39,238 nucleotides of DNA from contig NZ_ML123052.1 in the NCBI RefSeq assembly GCF_003846175.1, forward strand, positions 308,340-347,577, in the 5' to 3' direction. Each line of letters starts with the position of its first letter. The stretch's first letter is position 1. The notes below the pieces were generated by a model, which searched no databases, was not told the origin of the DNA, and saw only the letters and a program-made list of their open reading frames with translations. Both the position numbers and the translations under genes were made by a program. Of the stretch, positions 7,823 to 16,030 are shown one piece after another. The stretch is from Streptomyces sp. ADI95-17. GTDB lineage: Bacteria; Actinomycetota; Actinomycetes; Streptomycetales; Streptomycetaceae.

Positions 7823-9637
7823 ATGGCCGTCAATCTGGTCAATGTCGAGCAGGTCAGCAAGGTGTACGGCACCCGTGCCCTGCTCGACGGCGTGTCCCTC
7901 GGGGTGTCCGAGGGGGACCGGATCGGGGTCGTGGGCCGCAACGGCGACGGCAAGACGACGCTCATCCGGATGCTCGCCAAGCTGGAGGAGGCGGACAGCG
8001 GACGCGTCACCCACAACGGCGGGCTGCGGCTCGGCGTCCTGACCCAGCACGATTCGCTCGACCCGCAGGCGACCATCCGCCACGAGGTGATCGGCGACCT
8101 CGCCGACCACGAGTGGGCGGGCAGCGCCAAGATCCGCGACGTACTCACCGGACTCTTCGGCGGCCTCGCGCTGCCCGGCTTCGAGCACGGCTTGGACACC
8201 GTCATCGCCCCGCTCTCCGGTGGCGAGCGGCGCCGGATCGCGCTGGCCAAGCTGCTCATCGCCGAACAGGACCTGATCGTCCTCGACGAGCCGACCAACC
8301 ACCTCGACGTCGAGGGCATCTCCTGGCTGGCCGGCCATCTGCGGGCCCGCCGCTCCGCGCTCGTCTGCGTGACCCACGACCGCTGGTTCCTCGACCAGGT
8401 CTGCACCCGCATGTGGGACGTCCAGCGCGGCACCGTCCACGAGTACGAGGGCGGCTACAGCGACTACGTCTTCGCGCGGGCCGAACGGGAGCGGATCGCC
8501 GCGACCGAGGAGTCCAAGCGGCAGAACCTGATGCGCAAGGAGCTGGCCTGGCTGCGCCGCGGCGCCCCCGCCCGCACCTCCAAGCCCCGCTACCGCATCG
8601 AGGCGGCCAACGAGCTGATCGCCGATGTGCCGCCGCCGCGCGACACCAGCGAGCTGATGAAGTTCGCCAACGCCCGGCTCGGCAAGACCGTCTTCGACCT
8701 GGAGGACGTGACCGTCCAGGCGGGCCCCAAGACGCTGCTCACCCACCTCACCTGGCAGCTCGGCCCCGGCGACCGGATCGGTCTGGTCGGGGTCAACGGC
8801 GCGGGCAAGACCTCGCTGCTGCGGGCGCTGGCCGAGGCGGCCCGCACCCAGGGCGACGCACAGCCCGCCGCCGGGAAGGTCGTCGTCGGCAAGACCGTCA
8901 AGCTGGCCTACCTCTCCCAGGAGGTCCACGAGCTGAACCCGAACCTGCGGGTCCTGGAGGCCGTCCAGCAGGTACGGGACCGGGTCGACCTCGGCAAGGG
9001 CCGCGAGATGACCGCGGGCCAGCTCTGCGAGCAGTTCGGCTTCTCGAAGGAGAAGCAGTGGACCCCGGTCGGCGACCTCTCCGGCGGTGAGCGGCGCCGG
9101 CTCCAGATCCTGCGCCTGCTGATGGACGAGCCGAACGTCCTCTTCCTCGACGAGCCCACCAACGACCTCGACATCGAGACCCTGACCCAGCTGGAGGACC
9201 TCCTCGACGGCTGGCCCGGATCGATGATCGTGATCTCCCACGACCGGTTCTTCATCGAGCGGACCACGGACCGGGTGATGGCGCTGCTCGGCGACCGCAC
9301 GCTGCGGATGCTGCCGCGCGGGATCGACGAGTACCTGGAGCGCAGGCAGCGGATGGAGGAGGCGGCCACGCCCTCCGCCGCACCCGCGCCGGCCAAGGAG
9401 ACCGCCCCGGCCGCGACGGTCTCCCCGCAGGCCGCCCGTGCCGCGAAGAAGGAGCTCCAGAAGGTCGAGCGGCAGCTCGACAAGATGTCGACGCGGGAGA
9501 CCACGCTGCACGCGCAGATCGCGGAGCACGCCACGGACTTCGAGAAGGTGGCGAAGCTCGACGCCGAACTGCGCGAACTGGTCGCCGAACGCGACGAGTT
9601 GGAGATGCGCTGGCTGGAACTGGCCGAGGACGCCTGA
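7823..9637 (+). CDS. ABC-F family ATPase, Uup-like
   Basis: This 604-aa protein has two nucleotide-binding domains and no membrane segments. Domain 1 has Walker A GRNGDGKTT, signature LSGGERRR and Walker B VLDEPTNHLD. Domain 2 has GVNGAGKTS, LSGGERRR and FLDEPTNDLD. Between them is the charged linker (RKELAWLRRGAPARTSKPRYR) that contacts the ribosome or tRNA in ABC-F proteins. After an Ala/Pro-rich hinge the C-terminus is a coiled coil (about residues 535-604, many K/E/R), as in Uup. Family members act on the translating ribosome. Antibiotic protection is possible but not indicated by sequence. The ATG follows CAGGAGTG. Confidence 0.93.
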   Translation: MAVNLVNVEQVSKVYGTRALLDGVSLGVSEGDRIGVVGRNGDGKTTLIRMLAKLEEADSGRVTHNGGLRLGVLTQHDSLDPQATIRHEVIGDLADHEWAGSAKIRDVLTGLFGGLALPGFEHGLDTVIAPLSGGERRRIALAKLLIAEQDLIVLDEPTNHLDVEGISWLAGHLRARRSALVCVTHDRWFLDQVCTRMWDVQRGTVHEYEGGYSDYVFARAERERIAATEESKRQNLMRKELAWLRRGAPARTSKPRYRIEAANELIADVPPPRDTSELMKFANARLGKTVFDLEDVTVQAGPKTLLTHLTWQLGPGDRIGLVGVNGAGKTSLLRALAEAARTQGDAQPAAGKVVVGKTVKLAYLSQEVHELNPNLRVLEAVQQVRDRVDLGKGREMTAGQLCEQFGFSKEKQWTPVGDLSGGERRRLQILRLLMDEPNVLFLDEPTNDLDIETLTQLEDLLDGWPGSMIVISHDRFFIERTTDRVMALLGDRTLRMLPRGIDEYLERRQRMEEAATPSAAPAPAKETAPAATVSPQAARAAKKELQKVERQLDKMSTRETTLHAQIAEHATDFEKVAKLDAELRELVAERDELEMRWLELAEDA

Positions 9638-9677
9638 TCGCCACGGTGCGTCAGGTGTGACTGCTGGGGCTTGCGGG

Positions 9678-9698
9678 GCGGGTGATACAAAGAAACCC
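9678..9698 (+). promoter_or_regulatory. 21-nt motif shared upstream of the first two propeller genes (copy 1)
   Basis: The 21 nt contain GGGTGATACAAAGAAACCC. They match 19 of 21 positions with 11683-11703 upstream of the next paralogue. The motif lies 47 bp before the ATG here. It could be a -10 region plus start site, or an operator. I see no shared -35. Confidence 0.4.
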
Positions 9699-9745
9699 TG
9701 ACCGGCGCAGAAGCCGGAGAGGTCCGCACGAAGGGGGACGTGCTG

Positions 9746-11599
9746 ATGACCCAGCCGCCCGGCCAGCAACCGCCGCAGGGAGGCTTCGGGGCTCCGTACG
9801 AACCACAGCCCGGCTCGTACGGGCCGCCGACGCAGCCGCCGACACAGCAGCCGGCCCAACCGCCGACGCAGCCGTCGGGTCAGGCAGCAGGCTCGTACGG
9901 CACGCAGCCGCCGGGTCCGTACGGGCCGCCGCCGCCCGCCCAGCCGCCCGGCCCCTACGGGCCGCCGCCCGCCCAGCCCGGCCCGTACAACGCGCCCGCC
10001 CAGCCGGGCCCGTACAACGCGCCCGCCCAGCCGGGCCCGTACAACGCGCCCGCCCAGCCGGGTCTGTACGACGTGCCGACGCAGCCCGGGCCGTACGGTG
10101 TGCCGTCGTCACCGCAGCCCGGTGGCCCCGCCGGTGGTGGTGGTGGTGGCGGGTTCTTCCGGGGCAGGCGGGGAGCCGTCATCGGTGCCGTGCTCGGCGT
10201 GGTGCTGCTGGCGGGCGGTGGTGTCTGGCTGGCGACGGGCGGGAGCGACGGGAAGAAGCCCACGGCGAAGACGAGCGCCGATCCCGCGCCGGGCCCCTCC
10301 ACCGGCGAAAACTCCAAGGGCAAGGAGAAGGACCCGGGGCCGGGCGACCTGCGCGCGGAGGCCGACGGGATCAACGCCGGGCGCAAGGCCGGCGAGGCGA
10401 AGGTCCAGTGGCTCCAGGAGGGCGGCGTCGACCTGCCCCGCAACGGCGAGAGCGTGTACGGCCCCTGGTTCGTCGGCGACACCGTGGTCAAGGCGATGTT
10501 CCACACCGTGTCCGGCTATTCGGTCGCCGACGGCAGCCAGAAGTGGAGCCTGCGACTGCCGGGCAAGCTGTGCGGTGCACCCTCGCAGGCCACCGCCGAC
10601 GGCAAGATCGTCTTCGGGGTGCAGAGCGGCAGCGGCAGCGAGGCGGAGTGCAACGGACTCCAGATGGCCGACCTCACGACCGGTAAGGCCGGCTGGTACA
10701 AGACCTTCGAGCGGCAGGGTGCCTGGGACCTGCTCTCCGACACCGCGATGGCGATCAACGGCGACACCGTGACCGTCGGGCGCAAGACCAGGACGGACGC
10801 CTTCCGGGTCAGCGACGGCAAGGTGCTCTTCGGGAAACTTCCGGGCAACTGCCAGCCGTTCGGCTTCGCGAGCGGACCGCTGGGGATCGCCGCGGCCAGC
10901 TGCCAGACGGCGGCCGACGACCACAAGGAACAGCTGGTGGAGCGGATCGACCCGGTCAGCGGGAAGGTCCTGTGGACGTACAAGGTCAAGAAGGGCTGGG
11001 AGGTCTCGCAGTTCTACTCGGTCAGCCCGCTGGTCGTCTCCCTGAAGAAGGACCGCGACTGGGCCGTCATCATGCTCAACCCGGACGGCACCTACCGCTC
11101 CCAGCTGGCCGGCGGCACGGAGAACTACCGGGTGGAGTGCGACACCGATCTCATCACCGGCGGCGGGAACCTCGACAACTGCCTCGGGGTGGCGACCGAC
11201 GACCGGACGGTCTACCTGGCGACCAAGTCCGACGAGTCCGATGCCACCCCCACCAACAAGATCGTGGCCTTCGACGTGAGCACCGGTCAGGCCAGATGGA
11301 AGGCCGCGGCCCCGGCCGGGCAGACCATGATGCCAATGCGGGTGGAGGGCGGCCGGCTGCTGGTGTTCGTGGAGTCGTCGACGAAGAAGGCCGGCGCCAT
11401 CGCGTCGCTGCCGCCGACCGGTGGCACACCGCGGCTGCTGCTGCGGCACCCGGACGCGGGGGTACGGACCGAGCGCTCCCTCTTCCAGCCCCGGGTCGCC
11501 TACGTGAACGGCCGTTCTCTCCTGATGAGTACCAGCATCAGCGGGGTCGAGGACGGGGACGAGGAGCGGGCCAAGTCGATGGAGATGTTCGGCAACTGA
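9746..11599 (+). CDS. Membrane-anchored PQQ-like beta-propeller protein (paralogue 1)
   Basis: This 617-aa protein has three parts. Residues 1-135 are Pro/Gln/Gly/Tyr-rich with three perfect PAQPGPYNA repeats and are probably cytoplasmic. One membrane segment lies at about 142-165 (AVIGAVLGVVLLAGGGVWLA). A C-terminal outside domain has repeated W/F-containing propeller strands (SVADGSQKWSL, DLTTGKAGWYK, DPVSGKVLWTY, DVSTGQARWKA), typical of the PQQ/pyrrolo-quinoline-like propeller fold. Several paired cysteines (KLCGAP, ECNG, GNCQPF, SCQTA) fit disulphides outside the cell. There is no signal peptide, so the topology is type II. AAGGGGGA precedes the ATG; the GTG 6 nt earlier is too close. 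Function and ligand are unknown; cofactor binding cannot be inferred from the repeats alone. Confidence 0.88.
   Translation: MTQPPGQQPPQGGFGAPYEPQPGSYGPPTQPPTQQPAQPPTQPSGQAAGSYGTQPPGPYGPPPPAQPPGPYGPPPAQPGPYNAPAQPGPYNAPAQPGPYNAPAQPGLYDVPTQPGPYGVPSSPQPGGPAGGGGGGGFFRGRRGAVIGAVLGVVLLAGGGVWLATGGSDGKKPTAKTSADPAPGPSTGENSKGKEKDPGPGDLRAEADGINAGRKAGEAKVQWLQEGGVDLPRNGESVYGPWFVGDTVVKAMFHTVSGYSVADGSQKWSLRLPGKLCGAPSQATADGKIVFGVQSGSGSEAECNGLQMADLTTGKAGWYKTFERQGAWDLLSDTAMAINGDTVTVGRKTRTDAFRVSDGKVLFGKLPGNCQPFGFASGPLGIAAASCQTAADDHKEQLVERIDPVSGKVLWTYKVKKGWEVSQFYSVSPLVVSLKKDRDWAVIMLNPDGTYRSQLAGGTENYRVECDTDLITGGGNLDNCLGVATDDRTVYLATKSDESDATPTNKIVAFDVSTGQARWKAAAPAGQTMMPMRVEGGRLLVFVESSTKKAGAIASLPPTGGTPRLLLRHPDAGVRTERSLFQPRVAYVNGRSLLMSTSISGVEDGDEERAKSMEMFGN
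9969..10070 (+). repeat. 27-bp tandem repeat, three copies, in propeller gene 1
   Basis: Three consecutive, nucleotide-identical in-frame copies encode PAQPGPYNA. A degenerate fourth (PAQPGLYDV) follows. The absence of synonymous change suggests recent slippage or recombination. Confidence 0.85.
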
Positions 11600-11625
11600 C
11601 GGACGCCGAGGCGTAACGGAGGTAT

Positions 11626-11671
11626 CACGGGGCGGTTCTCCCTTGGGAACAGGGGGTGGACCGCCCCGGTG
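11626..11671 (+). terminator. Hairpin after propeller gene 1
   Basis: CACGGGGCGGT (11626-11636) pairs with ACCGCCCCGGTG (11660-11671), with a single bulged base. It lies 27 bp after the stop and would separate paralogues 1 and 2 transcriptionally. Confidence 0.65.
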
Positions 11672-11682
11672 CCCGGGGTCTC

Positions 11683-11703
11683 GCGGGTGGTACAAAGAAG
11701 CCC
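11683..11703 (+). promoter_or_regulatory. 21-nt motif shared upstream of the first two propeller genes (copy 2)
   Basis: This is the second copy of the motif at 9678-9698, differing at two positions (GGGTGGTACAAAGAAGCCC core). It lies 142 bp before the ATG of paralogue 2, so about 95 bp of leader has been inserted or retained relative to copy 1. Confidence 0.4.
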
Positions 11704-11845
11704 CGCTCGACTGACGTAACACTGCGGGATCCATGCCTGATTCGCTCCTTTCCGGGAAGTTCAGGGGGTTTCGGCCCCGTAGTGTTCCGCGGAATCGCGG
11801 GGGAGACCGGACCGGGCACCGGACCGCACGAAGGGGGACGTGCTG

Positions 11846-13666
11846 ATGACCCAGCCGCCCAGCCAGCAACCGCCGCAGGGAGGCTTCGGCGCGCCGCAGG
11901 AGCCGCCGCCGGGAAGTCCTCAGCCGCCCCAGGGCCCGCCGCAGACCCCGCCGCCCGCCCAGCCGGGCTACGGCTATCCGCAGGCACCCGGCCAGCCTCC
12001 GGGCCAGGCCCCCGGCTACGGCTACCCGCAGCAGCCGGGCCAGCAGCCGGGCCCGTACGGGCAGCAGCAGCCGGGCCCCTACGCCCAGCAGCCCGGCCCG
12101 TATGCCCAGCAGCCCGGCCCCTACGCCCAGCAGCCGGGTCCGTACGGCCAGCAGCAGCCCGGTTACGGCTACCCGCAGCAGCAGTACCCCGGCGCACCCG
12201 CCCCGAGCGGTCCCGGTGGCGGTCCCTCCAAGCGCAAGCCCGCGATCATCATCGGTGCCGCGGCCGCCGCGCTCCTGGTGATCGGCGGTGGCATCTTCGT
12301 CGCCACGAGCGGGGGCGACGACGACAAGAAGCCCGTCGCCGAGAAGAGCGGGGACGCGAAGCCGAGCGGTTCGCCCTCCATCAACGAGGGCAACGGGAAC
12401 GGCGACGGCAGCGGCCGCGGCGGCGACGACGACCTCAACGCCGGGCGCAAGGCCGGTGAGGCGAAGGTCCTCTGGCTCCAGAAGAACGACATCGACCTGC
12501 CGCGCAACGGCTCCGACGTGTACGGCCCCTGGGTGGCCGGCGACACGATCGTCAGGGGCATGTACCGCTCGGTCTCCGGCTACTCGGTCGCCGACGGCAA
12601 GCAGAAGTGGACCCTCAAGCTGCCCGCCGACCTGTGCGCGGCGCCCTCGCAGCCCACGGCCAACGGCAAGATCGTCATCGGGGTCAAGAACGGCACCACC
12701 GACAAGGCGAACTGCGCCGACCTCCAGATGATCGACCTCGCCACCGGCAAGGCCGGCTGGAAGAAGTCGATCAAGAAGAACGGCACCTGGGACTTCCTGT
12801 CGGACATCTCGCTGGCCATCAGCGGCGACACCGTGACGGTCGGGCGCACCGGGAACTCCAACGCCTACCGGGTCAGCGACGGCAAGGAGCTGTTCGGCAA
12901 GCCGTCGGGCAACTGCCAGCCGTTCGCCTTCGCCGGCGGGGCCAAGCTGATCGCCGCCTCCAGCTGCCGCACCGACGACGTCAACAACCCGCAGCACCAG
13001 ATCCAGCAGCTCGACCCGAACACGGGGAAGGCCATGTGGACCTACCGGCCCAAGCGCGGCTGGGAGATCGACAAGGTCTACTCGGTCAGCCCGCTGGTGG
13101 TCTCGCTGAAGAAGGACAAGGAGTGGAGCATCCTCGCGCTGAAGGAGAACGGCTCGCTCCGCACCGGCATCACCAGCGACAAGGGTGACAAGTTCGCCCC
13201 GGACTGCGGCAGCGCCTTCGCCATCTTCGGCAAGTCCCTCGACGGCTGCACCGGAGTCGCCGCCGACGCCAACACCTTCTACATGGCGACCGCGCCGGAC
13301 TCCAGCGGCAGCGCCCGTACCAACAAGGTCGTGGCGTTCGACCTGAACACCGGCAAGTCCAAGTGGAAGGCGGCCGCCCCGGCCGAGCGCACGGTGAAGC
13401 CGCTGCGCATGGAGGGCGGCAATGTGCTGCTCTACGTGGAGACCGCCTACGAGAAGGGCGGCGGCATCGCCACCCTCGCACCGACCGGCGGCACCCCCCG
13501 CATGCTGCTGCAGCACCCCGCGTCGGCGTCCATGATCGAGCGCGGCTTCTACAACACGAAGGTCCTCTACGCGGGCGGCCGTTCGTTCATCGCGAGCGGC
13601 CGGGTCAGCGCCAGGAACGACAAGGAAGAGCTGGAGACGAAGACCATGATGGCCTTCGGCAACTGA
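11846..13666 (+). CDS. Membrane-anchored PQQ-like beta-propeller protein (paralogue 2)
   Basis: At 606 aa it has the same architecture as the preceding gene. The head (1-125) carries GYGYPQ and four PYAQQPG-type repeats. A membrane segment lies at about 131-155 (IIIGAAAAALLVIGGGIFVA), followed by an acidic Gly/Ser linker. The propeller domain has the repeats SVADGKQKWTL, DLATGKAGWKK, DPNTGKAMWTY and DLNTGKSKWKA. Cysteine positions and the closing TGGTPRMLLQHP match paralogue 1 closely. From 22 bp before the ATG to codon 15 it is almost identical to paralogue 1 at the DNA level. The ATG follows AAGGGGGA. A cell-surface binding or sensing role is inferred from topology only. Confidence 0.88.
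   Translation: MTQPPSQQPPQGGFGAPQEPPPGSPQPPQGPPQTPPPAQPGYGYPQAPGQPPGQAPGYGYPQQPGQQPGPYGQQQPGPYAQQPGPYAQQPGPYAQQPGPYGQQQPGYGYPQQQYPGAPAPSGPGGGPSKRKPAIIIGAAAAALLVIGGGIFVATSGGDDDKKPVAEKSGDAKPSGSPSINEGNGNGDGSGRGGDDDLNAGRKAGEAKVLWLQKNDIDLPRNGSDVYGPWVAGDTIVRGMYRSVSGYSVADGKQKWTLKLPADLCAAPSQPTANGKIVIGVKNGTTDKANCADLQMIDLATGKAGWKKSIKKNGTWDFLSDISLAISGDTVTVGRTGNSNAYRVSDGKELFGKPSGNCQPFAFAGGAKLIAASSCRTDDVNNPQHQIQQLDPNTGKAMWTYRPKRGWEIDKVYSVSPLVVSLKKDKEWSILALKENGSLRTGITSDKGDKFAPDCGSAFAIFGKSLDGCTGVAADANTFYMATAPDSSGSARTNKVVAFDLNTGKSKWKAAAPAERTVKPLRMEGGNVLLYVETAYEKGGGIATLAPTGGTPRMLLQHPASASMIERGFYNTKVLYAGGRSFIASGRVSARNDKEELETKTMMAFGN
12053..12165 (+). repeat. About 21-bp tandem repeats in propeller gene 2
   Basis: Successive in-frame copies encode PYAQQPG (three near-identical) flanked by PYGQQQPG variants. 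Copies differ at wobble positions (TAC/TAT, CCC/CCG). Confidence 0.75.
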
Positions 13667-13723
13667 CGGCTCACGAGGCCCCTCGACGGCAGAAACCGGC
13701 CGTCGGAGCCCCACGGCTCATGA

Positions 13724-13758
13724 CCGGCAGCGGTCGGCGCACGACCGACCGCTGCCGG
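13724..13758 (+). terminator. Perfect 14-bp hairpin between propeller genes 2 and 3
   Basis: CCGGCAGCGGTCGG (13724-13737) and CCGACCGCTGCCGG (13745-13758) flank a 7-nt loop. It lies 58 bp after the stop of paralogue 2 and 43 bp before the ATG of paralogue 3. It may be a terminator, or a leader hairpin if transcription continues. Confidence 0.7.
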
Positions 13759-13800
13759 ACCCGTCCCACCGACTCCCTTTCCCCCAGAGGTACGTACGCC

Positions 13801-15741
13801 ATGACGCAGCCGCCCCAGCCGCCCAACGATCCGCCCCAGGGCGGATTCGGTGCCCCGCAGGACCCCCCGCAGGGTGGGTTCGGTGCTCCGCAGGACCCGC
13901 AGCCCGGTGGGTTCGGTGCCCCGACTCCGCCGCCCGCCGACCCCTTCGGCAAGCAGCCGGCCACCCCGCCCGCGGGCGGGTTCGGCGCCCCGACCCCGCC
14001 GCCCGCGGACACCCCGCCGCCCACCGGCGCTCCCCAGCAGCCGGGCCCCGGCTACGGCTACCCGCAGGCCCAGCCGCCGCAGCCCGGCTACGGCTACCCG
14101 CAGGGCCAGCCGCCGCAGCCCGGCTACGGCTACCCGCAGGCGCCGGTGCCCGGACAGCCGCAGCAGGGCTACGGATTCCCCCAGGGCATGCCGCCCGGCC
14201 AGCCGCCGCAGCAGGGGTACGGCTACCAGACCACCCCGATGCAGCAGCCGCAGCTGCCCCAGCAGGACGGGAACGGCGGCAAGAAGTTCAGCACCCAGAT
14301 GCAGATCATCGTCGCCGCCTCGGTGGCCGTGGTGCTGATCGTGGCCGGCGGCATCTGGTACTCCTCCGGCGGTGACGACGGCAAGAAGGACAAGGCGTCC
14401 CAGTCCGGCGGCACCACCACCGAGGGCAAGGGCGGCCAGGGCGGCGGCGGCAACGCCGTCGACGGCGCCGGCAAGGAGAAGGCCCCCGCGGACCCCAAGT
14501 CCAAGGTCGCCTTCCAGCTGCCGCTGCCCAAGGTCACCGACGTCACCAAGGTCGACGGCTCCTGGCTGACCGACAAGGCGTACGTGAAGACCGGCCTGAA
14601 CGAGATCGTCGCCTACGACCCGGTCAAGGGCACCAAGCTCTGGTCGATCCCGCTGGCGGGCCAGGTCTGCGCCGCGTCCCGGCACATGTCCAAGGACTTC
14701 AAGACCGCGATCGCCTTCCAGCAGAGCAAGCCGACCAAGGCGACCAAGTACCCGCCGTGCAACCAGGTCGGCGCGCTCGACCTCGCCACCGGCAAGCTGA
14801 TGTGGAGCAAGTCGGTGACCGCCGCCACCAGCGGTGACGCCGAGGTCAGGTTCGACGAGGTCACGCTCAGCGGCACCACGGTCGCCGCGGGCGGAACCGA
14901 GGGCGGCGCCGCCTTCGACCTCAACACCGGCGCCGAGCGCTGGAAGCCCAAGGCCACCACCGACGGCTGCTACGACAAGGGGTACGGCGGCGGCGAAGCG
15001 CTCGCGGTGGTCCGCAAGTGCGGTACGTACGACGACCCGCAGCTCGTCATCCAGGCGCTGAACCCCACCACCGGGTCCCCGATCTCCTCGTTCAAGATGC
15101 CGCCCGGTGTCGACTACGCGAGCATCGTCTCGACCAAGCCCCTGGTCGTCGCGGCCGACGTCGGCGACACCGCCGGTGACGGCAGCGGCATCTCGGACTT
15201 CTTCTCGATCGACGCCTCCACCGGCAAGCTGCTCACCCGGATCGCGGCGGACGGCGAGAAGTACGCCGCGCGCTGCGCCTCCACCGAGGTCGAGAGCTGC
15301 AGCCAGCTGGCCGTCGGCAACAACCGCATCTACGTGCCGACCGAGGACCACGAGGGCACCGGCGAGTACGGCGACACCAACGAGATCGTCTCCTTCGACC
15401 TCACCACCGGCAAGCCGACCAGCGACAAGGCCGACGCGGGCGACCGCTACACAATGTTCCCGATCCGCATGGACGGCGGCAACATCATCGCCTACCGGGT
15501 TCCCCCGTACGACAAGGGCGGCCAGGTCGTCTCCATCGACGGCGCCACGTTCAAGCAGACGGTGCTGATGGAGAACCCGAGCGACGAGTCGATCCGGGAC
15601 GCGGAGACCAGCTTCACGCCGGACTACACCGAGTTCCTCTACAACGACGGGCACCTGTACCTGTCCAGCACGATGGTCAGCAAGCCGAGCGGTTCGCTGG
15701 ACACGAGCCGCCGACTGGTGGTCAGCTTCAGCAGGCCGTAA
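13801..15741 (+). CDS. Membrane-anchored PQQ-like beta-propeller protein (paralogue 3)
   Basis: This 646-aa protein is the most divergent of the three. Its head has QGGFGAPQDP repeats and then three GYGYPQ repeats. The membrane segment is at about 166-187 (IIVAASVAVVLIVAGGIWYS), followed by a Lys/Gly-rich linker. The propeller shows repeats such as AYDPVKGTKLWSI, ALDLATGKLMWSK, FDLNTGAERWK and FDLTTGKPTS. Paired cysteines occur in the outer domain. The ATG at 13801 begins MTQPPQPPNDPP, matching the MTQPP starts of the two upstream paralogues; AGAGG 11 nt upstream is a weak ribosome site. No signal peptide is visible. Function is unknown; ligand binding at the cell surface is a guess from fold and topology. 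Confidence 0.87.
   Translation: MTQPPQPPNDPPQGGFGAPQDPPQGGFGAPQDPQPGGFGAPTPPPADPFGKQPATPPAGGFGAPTPPPADTPPPTGAPQQPGPGYGYPQAQPPQPGYGYPQGQPPQPGYGYPQAPVPGQPQQGYGFPQGMPPGQPPQQGYGYQTTPMQQPQLPQQDGNGGKKFSTQMQIIVAASVAVVLIVAGGIWYSSGGDDGKKDKASQSGGTTTEGKGGQGGGGNAVDGAGKEKAPADPKSKVAFQLPLPKVTDVTKVDGSWLTDKAYVKTGLNEIVAYDPVKGTKLWSIPLAGQVCAASRHMSKDFKTAIAFQQSKPTKATKYPPCNQVGALDLATGKLMWSKSVTAATSGDAEVRFDEVTLSGTTVAAGGTEGGAAFDLNTGAERWKPKATTDGCYDKGYGGGEALAVVRKCGTYDDPQLVIQALNPTTGSPISSFKMPPGVDYASIVSTKPLVVAADVGDTAGDGSGISDFFSIDASTGKLLTRIAADGEKYAARCASTEVESCSQLAVGNNRIYVPTEDHEGTGEYGDTNEIVSFDLTTGKPTSDKADAGDRYTMFPIRMDGGNIIAYRVPPYDKGGQVVSIDGATFKQTVLMENPSDESIRDAETSFTPDYTEFLYNDGHLYLSSTMVSKPSGSLDTSRRLVVSFSRP
13840..14150 (+). repeat. 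Low-complexity coding repeats in propeller gene 3
   Basis: There are two families. The first is about 30-bp units encoding GGFGAPQDP (13843-13925). The second is 36-bp units encoding CAGCCCGGCTACGGCTACCC-type GYGYPQ blocks (about 14045-14145, three copies). Confidence 0.75.
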
Positions 15742-15752
15742 CAGCAGGCCGC

Positions 15753-15801
15753 ACGCAGGCGGGGGTGGTGTCCGGGCAACGGGCACCACCCCCACCTGCG
15801 T
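15753..15801 (+). terminator. Hairpin terminator after propeller gene 3
   Basis: Arms 15753-15770 and 15784-15801 pair over 18 bp with one mismatch around a 13-nt loop, 12 bp after the stop. The stem begins ACGCAGG and ends CCTGCGT. Confidence 0.88.
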
Positions 15802-15969
15802 TCCGGGCCGGGCACACGGGCCCGTGGAAGTGATCCGTAACGGTCGGCAGGCCGATCACAACGGCGACCAGTCGGACACGGCACACCATCAACCGGTCCC
15901 GAACACACGCCGATCCGGTGTTCCGGCTCCTTTTGGCCGGTAAGACGCCCGCGGCGTCGAACAAGCGTG

Positions 15970-15975
15970 TAGCTT
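15970..15975 (+). promoter_or_regulatory. Possible -10 TAGCTT before the LuxR-type regulator
   Basis: TAGCTT lies 55 bp before the ATG at 16031. No convincing -35 is visible. The rest of the 15802-15969 gap holds nothing I can identify. Confidence 0.35.
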
Positions 15976-16030
15976 GCCGGGTCAGGAAGGCCGGGGGGCC
16001 CGGTGTGCCGGTGCAACGGGGGTGTGCTCG

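Noticed and set aside
7823..9637. Naming the ABC-F protein as an antibiotic-resistance gene
   Set aside because: The Uup-like C-terminal coiled coil and conserved housekeeping context after ispE fit a general ribosome-associated ATPase better.
7286..9859. 857-codon frame antisense to ispE and the ABC-F gene
   Set aside because: It is an antisense shadow of two well-supported genes, with no recognisable domain.
10109..13714. 1201-codon open frame antisense to two propeller genes
   Set aside because: It mirrors the high-GC codon pattern of the genuine plus-strand genes, has Ala/Gly/Arg-rich composition with no motifs, and has no ribosome site.
9969..14150. Tandem repeats that might suggest a CRISPR array
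   Set aside because: They are in-frame protein-coding low-complexity repeats without unique spacers.
9746..15741. Propeller proteins as PQQ-dependent dehydrogenases
   Set aside because: The propeller repeats are present, but I see no dehydrogenase active-site or haem motifs, and a membrane anchor replaces the signal peptide.
15639..16016. 125-codon minus-strand frame between propeller gene 3 and the regulator
   Set aside because: It runs through the propeller gene's terminator and 3' end and has no natural composition or ribosome site.
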